A DNA stretch of 64,000 nucleotides from Amycolatopsis nalaikhensis (GTDB lineage: Bacteria > Actinomycetota > Actinomycetes > Mycobacteriales > Pseudonocardiaceae): assembly GCF_030264295.1 (NCBI RefSeq), contig NZ_CP127173.1, positions 7,261,501 through 7,325,500 on the forward strand, read 5' to 3'. The notes under the pieces are model-generated. The model did not search any database and was not told the DNA's origin. It was given only the letters and a program-made list of their open reading frames with translations. Below, piece by piece: positions 18,737 through 27,580 of this stretch; within the stretch, counting starts at the first letter, position 1, and every line of letters begins with the position of its first letter. Made by a program: the position numbers and the translations under genes.

Positions 18737-19912
18737 GTGGTCAACGTCGCGGTGGTCAACTACGGGCGGCTCAACGACTACGCGGCCATGCTGCCGGAGC
18801 TCACCGGCGGCCTGCACGTCTTCAGCCACCACGAGCTGGAGCGGACGTCGGGCTTCGCGCACTACGAGTACGTGCCGGACTGCGAGTTCGTGCCCTACGC
18901 CGAGCTCCGCCTGCGCGAGCTCGCCCGCGACCGGGTCTTCGACCACGTCATCACCGACAACGAGTACGACCTCGAGCGCGTGGCCCGGCTCCGCACCCAC
19001 CTCGGCGTGCCCGGCCAGTCGCCGGAGAGCGCACTGTCCTTCCGCGACAAGGTCGTCATGAAGGAGGTGGCGGGCAAGCGCGTCCGCACGCCGCGGTTCG
19101 CCGGGCTCGGCACCTTCGCCGACCTGCTCGCCTTCATCGACGACGTCGGCTACCCGGTCGTGGTGAAACCCCGGAAGCAGGGCGGTTCCCGGGACATCAC
19201 CGTGCTGCGCGACCGGGACGACCTGACCGCGTTCAGCAGGCGGCACTGGCGCGACGACCTGATGGCCGAGGAGTTCGTCGACGGCGAGGTCCACCACGTC
19301 GACGCCGTGCTCGCCGACGGCTACCGGTTCGTGGCCTGCTCGCGGTACCTGCGCAGCTGCCTCGGCGTGCTGTCGGGGGAGAACAACGGCTCCCTGCAGC
19401 TGCACCCGGACGACCCGGTCGCGGTCGAGCTGACCGCGTTCCTCGACGACTGCCTCGCCGCGTTCGGCACGCCCGCCGTGTCCGCCTACCACCTCGAGGT
19501 CTTCCGCACCGCGGACGGTGAGCTGCTGCTGTGCGAGATCGCGTCCCGGGTCGGCGGCGCCCGGATCCCCGCGCTCACCCGCGCCACCTACGGCCTCGAC
19601 CCGCTGACCGTGTGGCTGCGCCTGTCCACCGGGCTGCCGGTGGAGGACGCGCCGTCCGGTCCGCCCGCCGAGCTGCACGGCGCCGTCGCGATCGTCCCGC
19701 CCGGCCACGCGGTGCGGGCCCCCGAACGACCGCCGTTCCCGTGGATCACCGCCTACGAGGTCAACACCGCCCTCGCCGACGGCGCGGTCGCCCAGAACAG
19801 CACCTCGCACCTCTGCTGGGCGATGGTCGAGGGCCGGACCACCGCCGAGGTCGAGATCCGGCTGCGGGAAACCGAAGCGTGGCTGGTGGCGAACACCGCG
19901 GACGTGCCGTGA
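18737..19912 (+). CDS. ATP-grasp ligase 1 (carboxylate-amine/thiol ligase-like)
   Basis: 391-residue ATP-grasp protein. It has an N-terminal pre-ATP-grasp domain (about 1-105, DHVITDNEYDLERVARLR) and an ATP-binding lobe with 'SFRDKVVMKEVAGKRVRTPRF' type entry and 'YPVVVKPRKQGGSRDI' (about 138-153). Metal-binding residues are in 'YHLEVFRTADGELLLCEIASRVGG' type sequence (about 252-275). This matches the carbamoyl-phosphate-synthase-large/D-Ala-D-Ala-ligase-like superfamily, which activates a carboxylate as acyl phosphate and joins it to an amine. GTG 18737 is the start. MFS, a second ATP-grasp and a GshB-like gene follow with 4- to 8-nt overlaps or a 26-nt gap, so it opens an operon. Substrates are unknown. 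Confidence 0.85.
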   Translation: MVNVAVVNYGRLNDYAAMLPELTGGLHVFSHHELERTSGFAHYEYVPDCEFVPYAELRLRELARDRVFDHVITDNEYDLERVARLRTHLGVPGQSPESALSFRDKVVMKEVAGKRVRTPRFAGLGTFADLLAFIDDVGYPVVVKPRKQGGSRDITVLRDRDDLTAFSRRHWRDDLMAEEFVDGEVHHVDAVLADGYRFVACSRYLRSCLGVLSGENNGSLQLHPDDPVAVELTAFLDDCLAAFGTPAVSAYHLEVFRTADGELLLCEIASRVGGARIPALTRATYGLDPLTVWLRLSTGLPVEDAPSGPPAELHGAVAIVPPGHAVRAPERPPFPWITAYEVNTALADGAVAQNSTSHLCWAMVEGRTTAEVEIRLRETEAWLVANTADVP

Positions 19913-21080
19913 CGGCGTGGCGCGAGACGTCCCCGGACGGGCGGGCCCTGCTGGTCACGGTGCTGCTGACCGGGCTCACCACGTTCATGTTCCTGCCGCT
20001 GCTGGCGATCGAAGCTCACCGGCCGCGGCGTGGCGGCGGGCCAGGCGGGGTTCCTGGTCGGGCTGCTGGCCTTCTCCAGCCAGGCTTTCTCGCTGCTGAC
20101 CGGCTTCCTGGTCGACCGCCTCGGCACGCGAGCGGTGCTGGGCGCCGGGTTCGCGCTGCGGATCGCCGGGTACGTCCTGCTCGGCCTCGGCGGGCACTTC
20201 GCGTCGCTGGTCGCCGGGGTGGTGGGGATCGGCGTCGGCGGCTCCCTGCTCGGCTTGGCGATCAAGACGCGGCTGGTCTCGGAGGACGGGGTCGGGCCGC
20301 GCGCGATGCTGGCGCTGCGCTCGACGTTCGTCAACATCGGCGTGGTCGCCGGGCCCGCGCTCGGGGCGGCGGTCTACCCGCTCGGGTTCCGGTACATCCT
20401 CGGCGCCTGCGTCCTGTCCCACCTGGCGCTCGGCGTCCGGCTGCTCCTGCGCGCGGGCCGACCGGCCGCGCGGCCGCGCCCGGTCACCGAGGCGGCCGAG
20501 CCGCCGGACGGCCGGTGGGGCCGGGCGCACTGGCTCACGCTGCTCGTGCTCGGGGTGGCCTACTGGGCGATCTACAGCCAGCTCAACGTCGTCGTGCCGA
20601 TCGCGGCACTGGCGATGACCGGCAGCACGGCGGCGATCGCGGTCGTCTTCACCGTCAACGGCGTCCTCGTCGTGCTGTGCCAGTACGCGCTGCTGCGCCA
20701 CGTCTTCGCCCGGGCCGCGAACCGCACCCTGCTCGCGCTCGGCTTCCTGTTCTTCGCCTGCGCCTACGCGGTTCTGCTGGCCCACGCCGGCTGGTATTCG
20801 CTGCTGGTCTTCGCCCTGCCGGTCACCCTCGCCGAGATGCTCATCGGGCCGAGCCTCGACGAGCAGGCGATCCGGGCGAAGCTCCGTGCGCCGCACCGGG
20901 ATCGCGCTGGGGACGATGAGCGCGGCCGGTGCCGTCGGCAGCCTCGCCGGGGCCAGTCTCGGCGGTTACCTCGTGCAGCTGCTCAGCGGCAACGGCGTCT
21001 GGCTCGTGCTGATCAGCGTGTCCGCGGCCGCCGCCGTCGCCAGCCTCCTCCTGCCGAAAGCGCGGGTCCGCCATGCCTGA
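19909..21080 (+). CDS. MFS transporter with two one-base frameshifts, probable exporter of the ATP-grasp product
   Basis: Twelve-helix major facilitator. The frame starts at GTG 19909 (overlapping the previous TGA) and codes 'LLVTVLLTGLTTFMFLPLLAIE', then breaks at GAAGCTC 20011-20017. It continues one frame on through helices such as GFLVGLLAFSSQAFSLLTGFLVDRLGTR (the A-motif region; written partly) to 'GPSLDEQAIRA', breaks again at GAAGCTC 20878-20884 and finishes in a third frame (VRRTGIALGTMSAAGAVGS...). Removing one base at each site gives a normal 389-residue MFS protein. Such a pump between peptide ligases is typically the exporter or self-resistance of the pathway. It overlaps the next start by 8 nt. 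Errors in the assembly are more likely than a dead gene. Confidence 0.8.
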
Positions 21081-22188
21081 AACGGCCGTCCTGCTCAGCC
21101 CGCGCGCCCTGGTCCTCGACGCCGCGCGCCGCCTCGGGGTGACGCCGGTCGTCATCGAGAACGGACCGTGGACGACCGACCCCGCCGTCCTGGTGGCCCG
21201 CCTGCGCGAGCTGGACCTCACCGGGCCGGTCTCCTGCTTCGGGTTCGGCGAGGTCGGCTCCTCCGTGGCGGCGGTGGTGAACGAGCGGCTGGGCTGGCCC
21301 GGCACGCCACCGGGAGCGCTGGAAACGTTCCGGGACAAGGCAAAGCTGCGCGCCGCGGTCGGCGACCTGGCCGGGGTGCCGGTCGCGCACGCGGTCTGCG
21401 ACACCCTCGGCGAAGTCCGGCGGGCCGTCGCGCGGATCGGGTACCCGTGCGTCGTCAAGCCGGTCGACGGCACCGGCAGCGCGGGCGTGACCCGGCTGGA
21501 CGGCCCGGCCGACCTCGCCGCGCTCACCGCGATCGACCGGCCCCAGCTCGTCGAGGAGTTCCTGCACGGCACCGAATACAGCGTCGAGGCGATGAGCTCG
21601 CCGCGCGGCCACCGGATCCTCGCCGTCACGGAGAAGGCGACGACCGGCGCGCCGCACTTCGTCGAGACCGGGCACACCCTGCCGGTGGACCTCGGCGCGG
21701 GCCCGGCGGCCGCGATCGCGGACCTCGTCGCCGCGACCCTCGACGCCGCCGGGTACCGCTACGGCGTCTCGCACACCGAGGTGATGCTGACCGCGGCCGG
21801 GCCCCGGCTGATCGAGTCGCACGGCCGCCCCGGCGGCGACCGGATCAGCGACATGCTCGCCCTCGCGCTCGGCGAGGACGTCTTCGAGCAGACCATGGCG
21901 GTCGTCCTCGGCCTGCCGGTGCCGACGGCCCCGACTCGGCAGCGCGTCGCCGGGATCCGCTACGTCACGTTCCCCGCCGACGCGCCCGTGCCCGACGTCG
22001 ACCTCGCCGCCGTCACGGCGTCGCCCGGGGTCGTCGAAGCCCAGCTGGCCGCCGTGCCCGGCCGCCGCCCGCCCGCGGTCCGCCAGTCCCGCGACCGGCA
22101 CGGGTTCGTGGTCGCCGTCGGCGACACCCGCGCCGATCTCGAAACCCACCTCACCCGCGCCGTCGCGGCGTTCACCCGCGGGTCGTGA
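21073..22188 (+). CDS. ATP-grasp ligase 2 (PurK/BacD-like)
   Basis: 371-residue ATP-grasp enzyme. Pre-ATP-grasp domain 1-90; 'FRDKAKLRAAV' (about 86-96); glycine loop and lysine 'YPCVVKPVDGTGSAGVTRL' (about 124-142); 'QLVEEFLHGTEYSVEAM' (about 156-172), the hinge that contacts adenine; metal ligands in 'HTEVMLTAAGPRLIESHGRPGG' (about 236-257). The pattern is that of L-amino acid ligases (BacD/DdaF-like), which form dipeptides or amides from free acids. The C-terminal tail 'AGIRYVTFPADAPVP' resembles the small domain of that group. It is coupled to the MFS gene (8-nt overlap) and followed after 26 nt by ligase 3. Substrates cannot be predicted. Confidence 0.87.
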   Translation: MPETAVLLSPRALVLDAARRLGVTPVVIENGPWTTDPAVLVARLRELDLTGPVSCFGFGEVGSSVAAVVNERLGWPGTPPGALETFRDKAKLRAAVGDLAGVPVAHAVCDTLGEVRRAVARIGYPCVVKPVDGTGSAGVTRLDGPADLAALTAIDRPQLVEEFLHGTEYSVEAMSSPRGHRILAVTEKATTGAPHFVETGHTLPVDLGAGPAAAIADLVAATLDAAGYRYGVSHTEVMLTAAGPRLIESHGRPGGDRISDMLALALGEDVFEQTMAVVLGLPVPTAPTRQRVAGIRYVTFPADAPVPDVDLAAVTASPGVVEAQLAAVPGRRPPAVRQSRDRHGFVVAVGDTRADLETHLTRAVAAFTRGS

Positions 22189-22214
22189 ACCCGCCGCCCG
22201 AAAGGACCCCGCCC

Positions 22215-23237
22215 GTGCCGTACAAGATCCTCGTCCTGGTGTCCGAGGTCGCGAAGTTCCGGCTGGACAACCACTCCATCATCCCGAGCGCGCTGCACCG
22301 CGAGGGGCACGACGTCCACATCGGTGACATCGACACCCTCTCGATCCACGACTCGGTCGTCGTCTGCGACCGGGTCCGGCTGTCGGAGGAGTACCTGACC
22401 GGGCACGACTTCCCGGCGCTGTCCGAGACCTACGCCTCGGCCGAGGACTTCGACCTGGTGTGGGTGCTCGCGGGCACCAACCCCGAGGTGCAGGCCGACA
22501 ACTTCCAGCTGCTCTGGGTGCTCAACCAGCGGGTGCCGTTCGTCAACGAGGCCGCCGCGCTGTTCTACCTCAACTCCAAGACGACGCTCGGGTCCGTGGT
22601 GCCGCACGAGCACCTGCCCGCGTCCTACGTGTCCAACGACTTCGACTTCCTCACCGGACTGGTCGAGTCGGACGCCGAGCGCACCTGGGTGCTCAAGCCG
22701 ACCAACGAGGGCTGCGGCGCCGATGTCTACTTCCTGTCGAAGAACGAGCGCAACCGGGCGGCGCTGCTGCAGTCGGCCACCGGCAACGCCGTGCCGCGGT
22801 ACGAGATGTACAGCCGCGAGATCATCGGGCTGGCCAAGCGGTACGCGGCCGTGCAGGAGTACATCCCCAACGTCCGCGAGAACGAGAAGCGCGTGATCAT
22901 CGCGGGCGACGTCCCGGTGTGCGGGTTCCGGCGGTTCCACTTCGAGCACGACGACCGCGCCAACGTCACCCTCGGCACCAAGTTCGAGGGCCTGACGCTG
23001 ACCCCCGAGGAAGACGCCTTCGTGCGACGGCTCGGCAAGCGGCTGATGGCGCACGGCATCTTCTACTCGGGCATCGACCTGGCGTACCCGTACGTGATGG
23101 AGCTGAACCTGGTCAACCCGGGCGGGCTGAACTACTCGTTCCGCGCCACCGGCGTCGACCAGTCGTCCGAGGCGGTCAACACCGTGCTCGAGGCGTTGCG
23201 CGCCCAGGGGCGCCTGGGTTCGGCCGAAGCCGCCTGA
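22215..23237 (+). CDS. ATP-grasp ligase 3 (glutathione synthetase GshB-like)
   Basis: 340 residues with a GshB-type N-terminal domain (ILVLVSEVAKFRLDNHSI; ADNFQLLWVLNQRVPFVNEAAAL, quoted in parts) and an ATP-grasp lobe. The latter has 'RTWVLKPTNEGCGADVYFL' (about 157-175), 'AAVQEYIPNVRENEKRVIIAG' partly as seen in glutathione synthetases (about 213-233), and metal-binding 'YVMELNLVNPGGLNYS' (about 294-309), the counterpart of the GshB 'EIN..SPTG' motif. It would ligate an amino acid to a peptide or acyl substrate. GTG 22215 follows AAAGGA by several bases. It is the last plus-strand gene of the cluster and converges on the PLP enzyme, with a hairpin terminator between. Confidence 0.86.
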   Translation: MPYKILVLVSEVAKFRLDNHSIIPSALHREGHDVHIGDIDTLSIHDSVVVCDRVRLSEEYLTGHDFPALSETYASAEDFDLVWVLAGTNPEVQADNFQLLWVLNQRVPFVNEAAALFYLNSKTTLGSVVPHEHLPASYVSNDFDFLTGLVESDAERTWVLKPTNEGCGADVYFLSKNERNRAALLQSATGNAVPRYEMYSREIIGLAKRYAAVQEYIPNVRENEKRVIIAGDVPVCGFRRFHFEHDDRANVTLGTKFEGLTLTPEEDAFVRRLGKRLMAHGIFYSGIDLAYPYVMELNLVNPGGLNYSFRATGVDQSSEAVNTVLEALRAQGRLGSAEAA

Positions 23238-23246
23238 ACAGCCTGA

Positions 23247-23278
23247 ACGGCCGCCCGGTGAGCGGGCCGGGCGGCCGT
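23247..23278. terminator. Bidirectional hairpin terminator
   Basis: Perfect 12-bp arms ACGGCCGCCCGG (23247-23258) and its complement (23267-23278) with an 8-nt loop. It is placed between the convergent stops at 23237 and 23284. There is no clear U-tract, as usual in GC-rich actinobacteria. Confidence 0.7.
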
Positions 23279-23283
23279 CCCGG

Positions 23284-24327
23284 TCACGCGGCCCGGGGAA
23301 CCTGGCGCCACTCGGGCAGGTCGTCGTGCACTTCGAACGGCCGCCGCGCCCAGTCCATCGTGGACCACGGCCCGGTCAGGTCGTCGAGTGAACCGATCTC
23401 CACCGGCCGGTAGCCGGGGTCGGGCGCGTCGGCGGCCTCCACGGGGTAGACGACCTCGACGTAGCGGTGGCCGGGGTCGGCGGCGAGGAAGACGATCGGG
23501 CCGCCACCCGGCTCGGTCTCGCGCACGTGCCTCGCCACCTGCCACCCGGCGCCGCCGGAGAGCCCGGCGAAGACGCCGGTGGTCGCCAGCAGGTGCCGGC
23601 AGCCCGCCGCCGCGACGTCGAAGTCCAGCCAGTGCACGGTGTCGTAGACCCGGTAGTCGATGTTCGCGAACCGGATCCCGCTGCCGATGCCGGCGATGAT
23701 GAACGAGTCCATCGGCGCCGACTCCGCCCCGAACGACCGGCTGCCGAACGGCTGGATCCCGGCCACCCGCACGTCCGGGGACGCCTCCCGCAGGTACCGG
23801 CCCATCCCGCTGGTGGACGCCCCGGTGCCGACCCCGCCGACGAGGGTCAGCCCGTCGGTGCCCAGCTCTTCGACGACGGTCCGCGCCACCCCGCGATAGC
23901 CGAGGTAGTGGACGTCGTCGTGGTACTGCTGCATCCAGTACGCGTCCGGGTTGGCCCGCAGGTACTTGTGCACCAGCCGGACGCGGATCTCCTGGTCGTG
24001 CTTGAGGCTGGCCGACGAGGGCACCTGCTGGAAGGTGGCCCCGAGGTAGGTCAGCTGGGTCCGGATCCCGACGTCGACCGAGATCGACGCGAAGATGTGG
24101 CACTTGAGCCCGAACTCGCGGCAGACCAGCGCCAGCGCGTGCCCGTAGATGCCGCTGGAGCTGTCCACCAGTGTCTGGCCCGGCCGGATGACCCCGCGGT
24201 CGAGCAGGTCCTGCACGGCCGCGCGGACCGAAGCCACCTTCATGACCTCGAACCGCAGGACGTAGATCCCCTCCCCGAGATCGATGAGGTCGGGATCCGC
24301 GAGCTTCTCCGAAAAAGACCGGTACAC
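23284..24327 (-). CDS. PLP-dependent cysteine synthase-like enzyme (beta-replacement), cluster member
   Basis: 347-residue fold-type II PLP enzyme of the cysteine synthase/cystathionine beta-synthase superfamily. It shows the activation helix and phosphate cup 'VDSSSGIYGHALAL' (about 56-69, in place of the usual SSGN.G), the glycine-rich PLP loop 'VGGVGTGASTSGMGRYL' (about 165-181), 'GIGSG' and 'GLSGGAGW' near the C-terminus. A candidate Schiff-base lysine is in 'FEVMKVASVRAA'. Such enzymes make beta-substituted alanines, for example 2,3-diaminopropionate precursors or O-ureidoserine, in peptide-antibiotic pathways. Start is GTG 24327 behind GGAAGG. It is encoded tail-to-tail with three ATP-grasp ligases and a pump, so a supply role for an unusual amino acid is inferred. 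Confidence 0.82.
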   Translation of the reverse strand: MYRSFSEKLADPDLIDLGEGIYVLRFEVMKVASVRAAVQDLLDRGVIRPGQTLVDSSSGIYGHALALVCREFGLKCHIFASISVDVGIRTQLTYLGATFQQVPSSASLKHDQEIRVRLVHKYLRANPDAYWMQQYHDDVHYLGYRGVARTVVEELGTDGLTLVGGVGTGASTSGMGRYLREASPDVRVAGIQPFGSRSFGAESAPMDSFIIAGIGSGIRFANIDYRVYDTVHWLDFDVAAAGCRHLLATTGVFAGLSGGAGWQVARHVRETEPGGGPIVFLAADPGHRYVEVVYPVEAADAPDPGYRPVEIGSLDDLTGPWSTMDWARRPFEVHDDLPEWRQVPRAA

Positions 24328-24509
24328 GTGCAGCCCTTCCGTTGTCTCCCCTGAATGCCGCACCAGCGTAGGGTGTGAAACGCACGTCGTGTTTCTTCCG
24401 CATTTTCGAAGTTGTTCTCCGGAATTGCGGCCCATGCGTTCCGCACGGCCGAGGGGGTGAAGATCCACCGGCCCTGAAACACGGGCAGGGCCGGAGGCGA
24501 CACTCCTCG

Positions 24510-27500
24510 GTGAACGAAATCCGCGACCCGGCCGGGACGATCAGCGAGCTCATCGAGGAGTCCGGGCGGACGCCGGGGCGGCGCGTGGCCGAGTTCGCCG
24601 TCACGGCGTCGGCCGTCCAGGGGGAGCGGCACGCCTCGGGCGGCAGTGCGACGAACCGGGTCACCCGGTCGACCGCGCTGTGGGTGCTCTTGGCCGACGA
24701 GGACATCGGGCCCGTGCTGCGGCGAAGCGGCGTGGATCCCCAGAAGTTCGGTGCTCTTCTCGGCGTTTCGGGGGTGCCGCGCGGCAGGCCCGTCATGGAG
24801 GTGATCACCGACGAGGATCTCGGTCTGGCGTTGCGCGCCCACCTGGGGACGCTGCCGCGCGAGCAGCGGGTCGTCGAGCTCGTCGACATCGCGATCGCGA
24901 TCGTGCGCTCGGCTCGGTCGGGCGCCGGATTGCCCCGGCGGCTGCGGGAAATGCGCGTTTCGGTCGACGAGACCCTGAACAACCTGCACGATTTCGCCGA
25001 CGCGAGCCGTCGCCGGGCTCGGTTGGTGCCGCTGTCGAGCAGCATGCGGGCCGTGGCGGAGAGCCTGAGCGGGCCGCTGAACGCGTTCGACATCGTCCGG
25101 GCCATCGCGGAGCGACACCCGGAGTACGCCGGCGGGCGGCTGGGCTCGGTGCGCTCGCTCCAGCGACGCGGCCGGCATCGCACCTGGGAGGACTGGTACG
25201 AATCCGTCTCCGCCTGGTTCGATGCTGAAACTGTTGCGAAGAGCCGCCACGAGATGCTCAACGGGCGGCTCTTCCTGCTCGGTTTGGGCCTCACGGCCCC
25301 CGAAGTCCTGGCCGCGCTCAAAGCCGAAGGAGCCTGGGCACCGCTGGCCACGGAGATCGACGAGGCCGTCGCCACGCCGGGGTCGCGCCTGGCGTCGGTG
25401 CTCGACGGCATCCGGTTCGCCCCCGGCTACCGCAACGACGGCACGCGCGGGGCCGACCAGCTGGACGTCCAGGGCTACGTCAACGCGCTGTGCGAGGTGG
25501 TCACCGACCCGGCCGTCACGCCGCCGCTGTCGATCGGGCTCTTCGGGAAGTGGGGCACCGGCAAGAGCTTCTTCATGGAGAAGATGCGGGAGCGCATCGC
25601 CGAGCGCGTCCCGGAGTCCGGTGACGACGAGTTCAGCGTGGTGCAGATCCGGTTCAACGCCTGGCACTACGCCGACACGAGTCTCTGGGCGAGCCTGGCG
25701 ATCGAGATCTTCGAACGGCTCGCCGACCCGGAGCCGGTGGACCCCGGCCAGCGGCTCCAGTGGCAGCGCGGCCGCGGCGACCGCCACCGCAAAGAACGCG
25801 AAGCGCTGCTGTCCGAGCTGGAGACCTACCGCGACGCCAAGTCCACGTTGGACGCCGACCTGAAACGGCTGGAGGCCGAGCGGAAGCAGCTCGTCGGGCG
25901 CCGCAAGCAGGCCGGGGAAAAACGGCGGGACGACATCGAGAACGCGCCGCTCACGGACGTCGCCGTCGAACTCGCGAAGCGCCCCGAAGTGCGGGAAGAA
26001 CTGAAGAAGATCTCCGGGGAGCTGGGGTTCGAACCGGCGGTCGACGAGCTGACCGGGCTGGCCAAGGACCTCCGCACCACCGCGGGCTACCTCCCGGCGG
26101 TCTGGCGCGGGATCCGGCACAAGTCCTGGCTCGGCACGCTCGCGGCGGCGTTCGCCGTGCTGGCCGTCGTGACCGTCGCGCTCGCCACCCGCGGCGGCCC
26201 GGCCTGGCTGCTTTCCCTGGCGGGGTCGGGTGGTTCGCTCGTCGTGGCCGCCCGCATGGCGGCTCCCGCGGCCCGCCGGGTGAACACCGCGCTGGGGCAC
26301 CTCCAGACGGCGATCGGGATCGCCTCGGAAGTCCGTGAGGAGCTGCGCACGCGCCGGAGCCGCGAAGAGCGCGCTCTGGACCTGAAACTGGCGGACACCG
26401 AGCACGTGATCGCCGAGAAGACGCAGGCGATCACCGCGCTCGACGAGAAGATCGCCGCCACCCGGGCCGCCGCCGAGACGCTCACCGTCGGCCGGAAGCT
26501 GTACGAGTTCCTCAACGACCGGGCGTCGGGTTACCAGAAGCACCAAGGGGTGGTCGGCGGGCTGCACCGCGACTTCCGCTTCCTCGACGCCCTGCTGCGC
26601 AGCCGCGAACGGAGCGCCGAGGCCGGGGTGCGGCCCGTCTCCCGCGTCGTGCTCTACATCGACGACCTCGACCGGTGCCCGCCGTCGAAGGTCCTCGAGG
26701 TGCTGGAAGCCGTCCACCTGCTGCTCGCGCTGGAGCTGTTCGTGGTCGTGGTCGGCGTGGACCCGCGCTGGCTGAGCAGCAGCCTGTGGCACCAGTACCG
26801 CGACCTCGCCGCGGACGGCGACCCGCGGGCCGACGCCTACCTGCGCGGCATGCCGATCGAGTACCTGGAGAAGATCTTCCAGATCCCGTTCACCCTGCCC
26901 GCCATGAAACCGGCGGCCTTCGCCCGGCTGATCGGCAGCGTCGCGGACGTCTCGGAGCCGATCACGCCGGTGCCGGTGCGCCCCGCGGCGACCGCCGCCG
27001 TGGAAGAACCCGCGTCCGAGGACGAACGCGTGCCGGTCGCCGCCGGGCTGGACCTGGAGCCGGGCTCCGCGGCGGCCGGGGGCGCGGGGGAGCGGATCGG
27101 TCTCACCAAGCCCGAGGTCGAGTTCGCCCAGGGGCTCGGCGCGCTGGTCAACAGCCCTCGTGCGGCCAAGCGGCTGATGAACACCTACCGCCTGATCCGC
27201 TCGACCCGGCACGTCGGCCCGCGCTCCCGCTTCCTCGGCGGCGATGGGCGGCCCGGCGAGTTCCAGGCCGTGCTGACCCTGCTCGCGGCCGTCGCCGGGT
27301 ACCCGATGCTGGCGAACTTCCTGTTGCCCGCCCTGCAGCAGGCGGCCGACGTCCGGAGCTGGGCGGAGTTCGTCCGGCGGCTGGCCCCGGCCACGGCCGG
27401 GGAGGAGCCCGGTGAGCTGTTCCCCACCGGGCTCCTCGCGGGGTCACCCGAGTTCGCGGAGTGGACGCGGTTGCACGGCGCCCTCGAGGCGAGCCGTCAG

Positions 27501-27575
27501 CGGGGGATGCTCGACGACCTCGAGAGCTACCGGCGCTGGGGCCCGGTGATCGCGCGGTTCGGGTTCACCTTCTGA
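24510..27575 (+). CDS. KAP-type P-loop NTPase with coiled coil and membrane hairpin
   Basis: 1021-residue protein. The N-terminal region (about 50-130: TALWVLLADEDIGPVLRRSG and ITDEDLGLALRAHLG) looks like a Clp-N-type double helical repeat, an inference only. A central KAP NTPase domain has Walker A GLFGKWGTGKSF (about 343-354) and Walker B VLYIDDLDRCPP (about 714-725), where DDLDR is a KAP-family mark. The domain is split, as in that family, by a charged coiled coil (about 430-510) and two hydrophobic segments (about 540-590), so it is likely membrane-anchored. KAP NTPases include phage-exclusion and membrane-signalling proteins. GTG 24510 follows GGAGG (24493-24497); the longer frame from 24375 has poor coding character. 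It is divergent from the PLP gene and stands alone. Confidence 0.82.
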   Translation: MNEIRDPAGTISELIEESGRTPGRRVAEFAVTASAVQGERHASGGSATNRVTRSTALWVLLADEDIGPVLRRSGVDPQKFGALLGVSGVPRGRPVMEVITDEDLGLALRAHLGTLPREQRVVELVDIAIAIVRSARSGAGLPRRLREMRVSVDETLNNLHDFADASRRRARLVPLSSSMRAVAESLSGPLNAFDIVRAIAERHPEYAGGRLGSVRSLQRRGRHRTWEDWYESVSAWFDAETVAKSRHEMLNGRLFLLGLGLTAPEVLAALKAEGAWAPLATEIDEAVATPGSRLASVLDGIRFAPGYRNDGTRGADQLDVQGYVNALCEVVTDPAVTPPLSIGLFGKWGTGKSFFMEKMRERIAERVPESGDDEFSVVQIRFNAWHYADTSLWASLAIEIFERLADPEPVDPGQRLQWQRGRGDRHRKEREALLSELETYRDAKSTLDADLKRLEAERKQLVGRRKQAGEKRRDDIENAPLTDVAVELAKRPEVREELKKISGELGFEPAVDELTGLAKDLRTTAGYLPAVWRGIRHKSWLGTLAAAFAVLAVVTVALATRGGPAWLLSLAGSGGSLVVAARMAAPAARRVNTALGHLQTAIGIASEVREELRTRRSREERALDLKLADTEHVIAEKTQAITALDEKIAATRAAAETLTVGRKLYEFLNDRASGYQKHQGVVGGLHRDFRFLDALLRSRERSAEAGVRPVSRVVLYIDDLDRCPPSKVLEVLEAVHLLLALELFVVVVGVDPRWLSSSLWHQYRDLAADGDPRADAYLRGMPIEYLEKIFQIPFTLPAMKPAAFARLIGSVADVSEPITPVPVRPAATAAVEEPASEDERVPVAAGLDLEPGSAAAGGAGERIGLTKPEVEFAQGLGALVNSPRAAKRLMNTYRLIRSTRHVGPRSRFLGGDGRPGEFQAVLTLLAAVAGYPMLANFLLPALQQAADVRSWAEFVRRLAPATAGEEPGELFPTGLLAGSPEFAEWTRLHGALEASRQRGMLDDLESYRRWGPVIARFGFTF

Positions 27576-27580
27576 CGCGG

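Noticed and set aside
20011..20890. Programmed frameshifting in the MFS gene
   Set aside because: There is no slippery heptamer, pseudoknot or stop-codon context. The same GAAGCTC context in an unrelated gene argues for an artefact.
24377..24395. Palindrome GAAAC...GTTTC between the PLP and KAP genes
   Set aside because: Only five contiguous pairs plus one; too weak in such a short promoter region to call an operator.
24375..24509. N-terminal extension of the KAP NTPase from ATG 24375
   Set aside because: The segment has poor codon bias and no ribosome site. GTG 24510 has GGAGG at a good distance.
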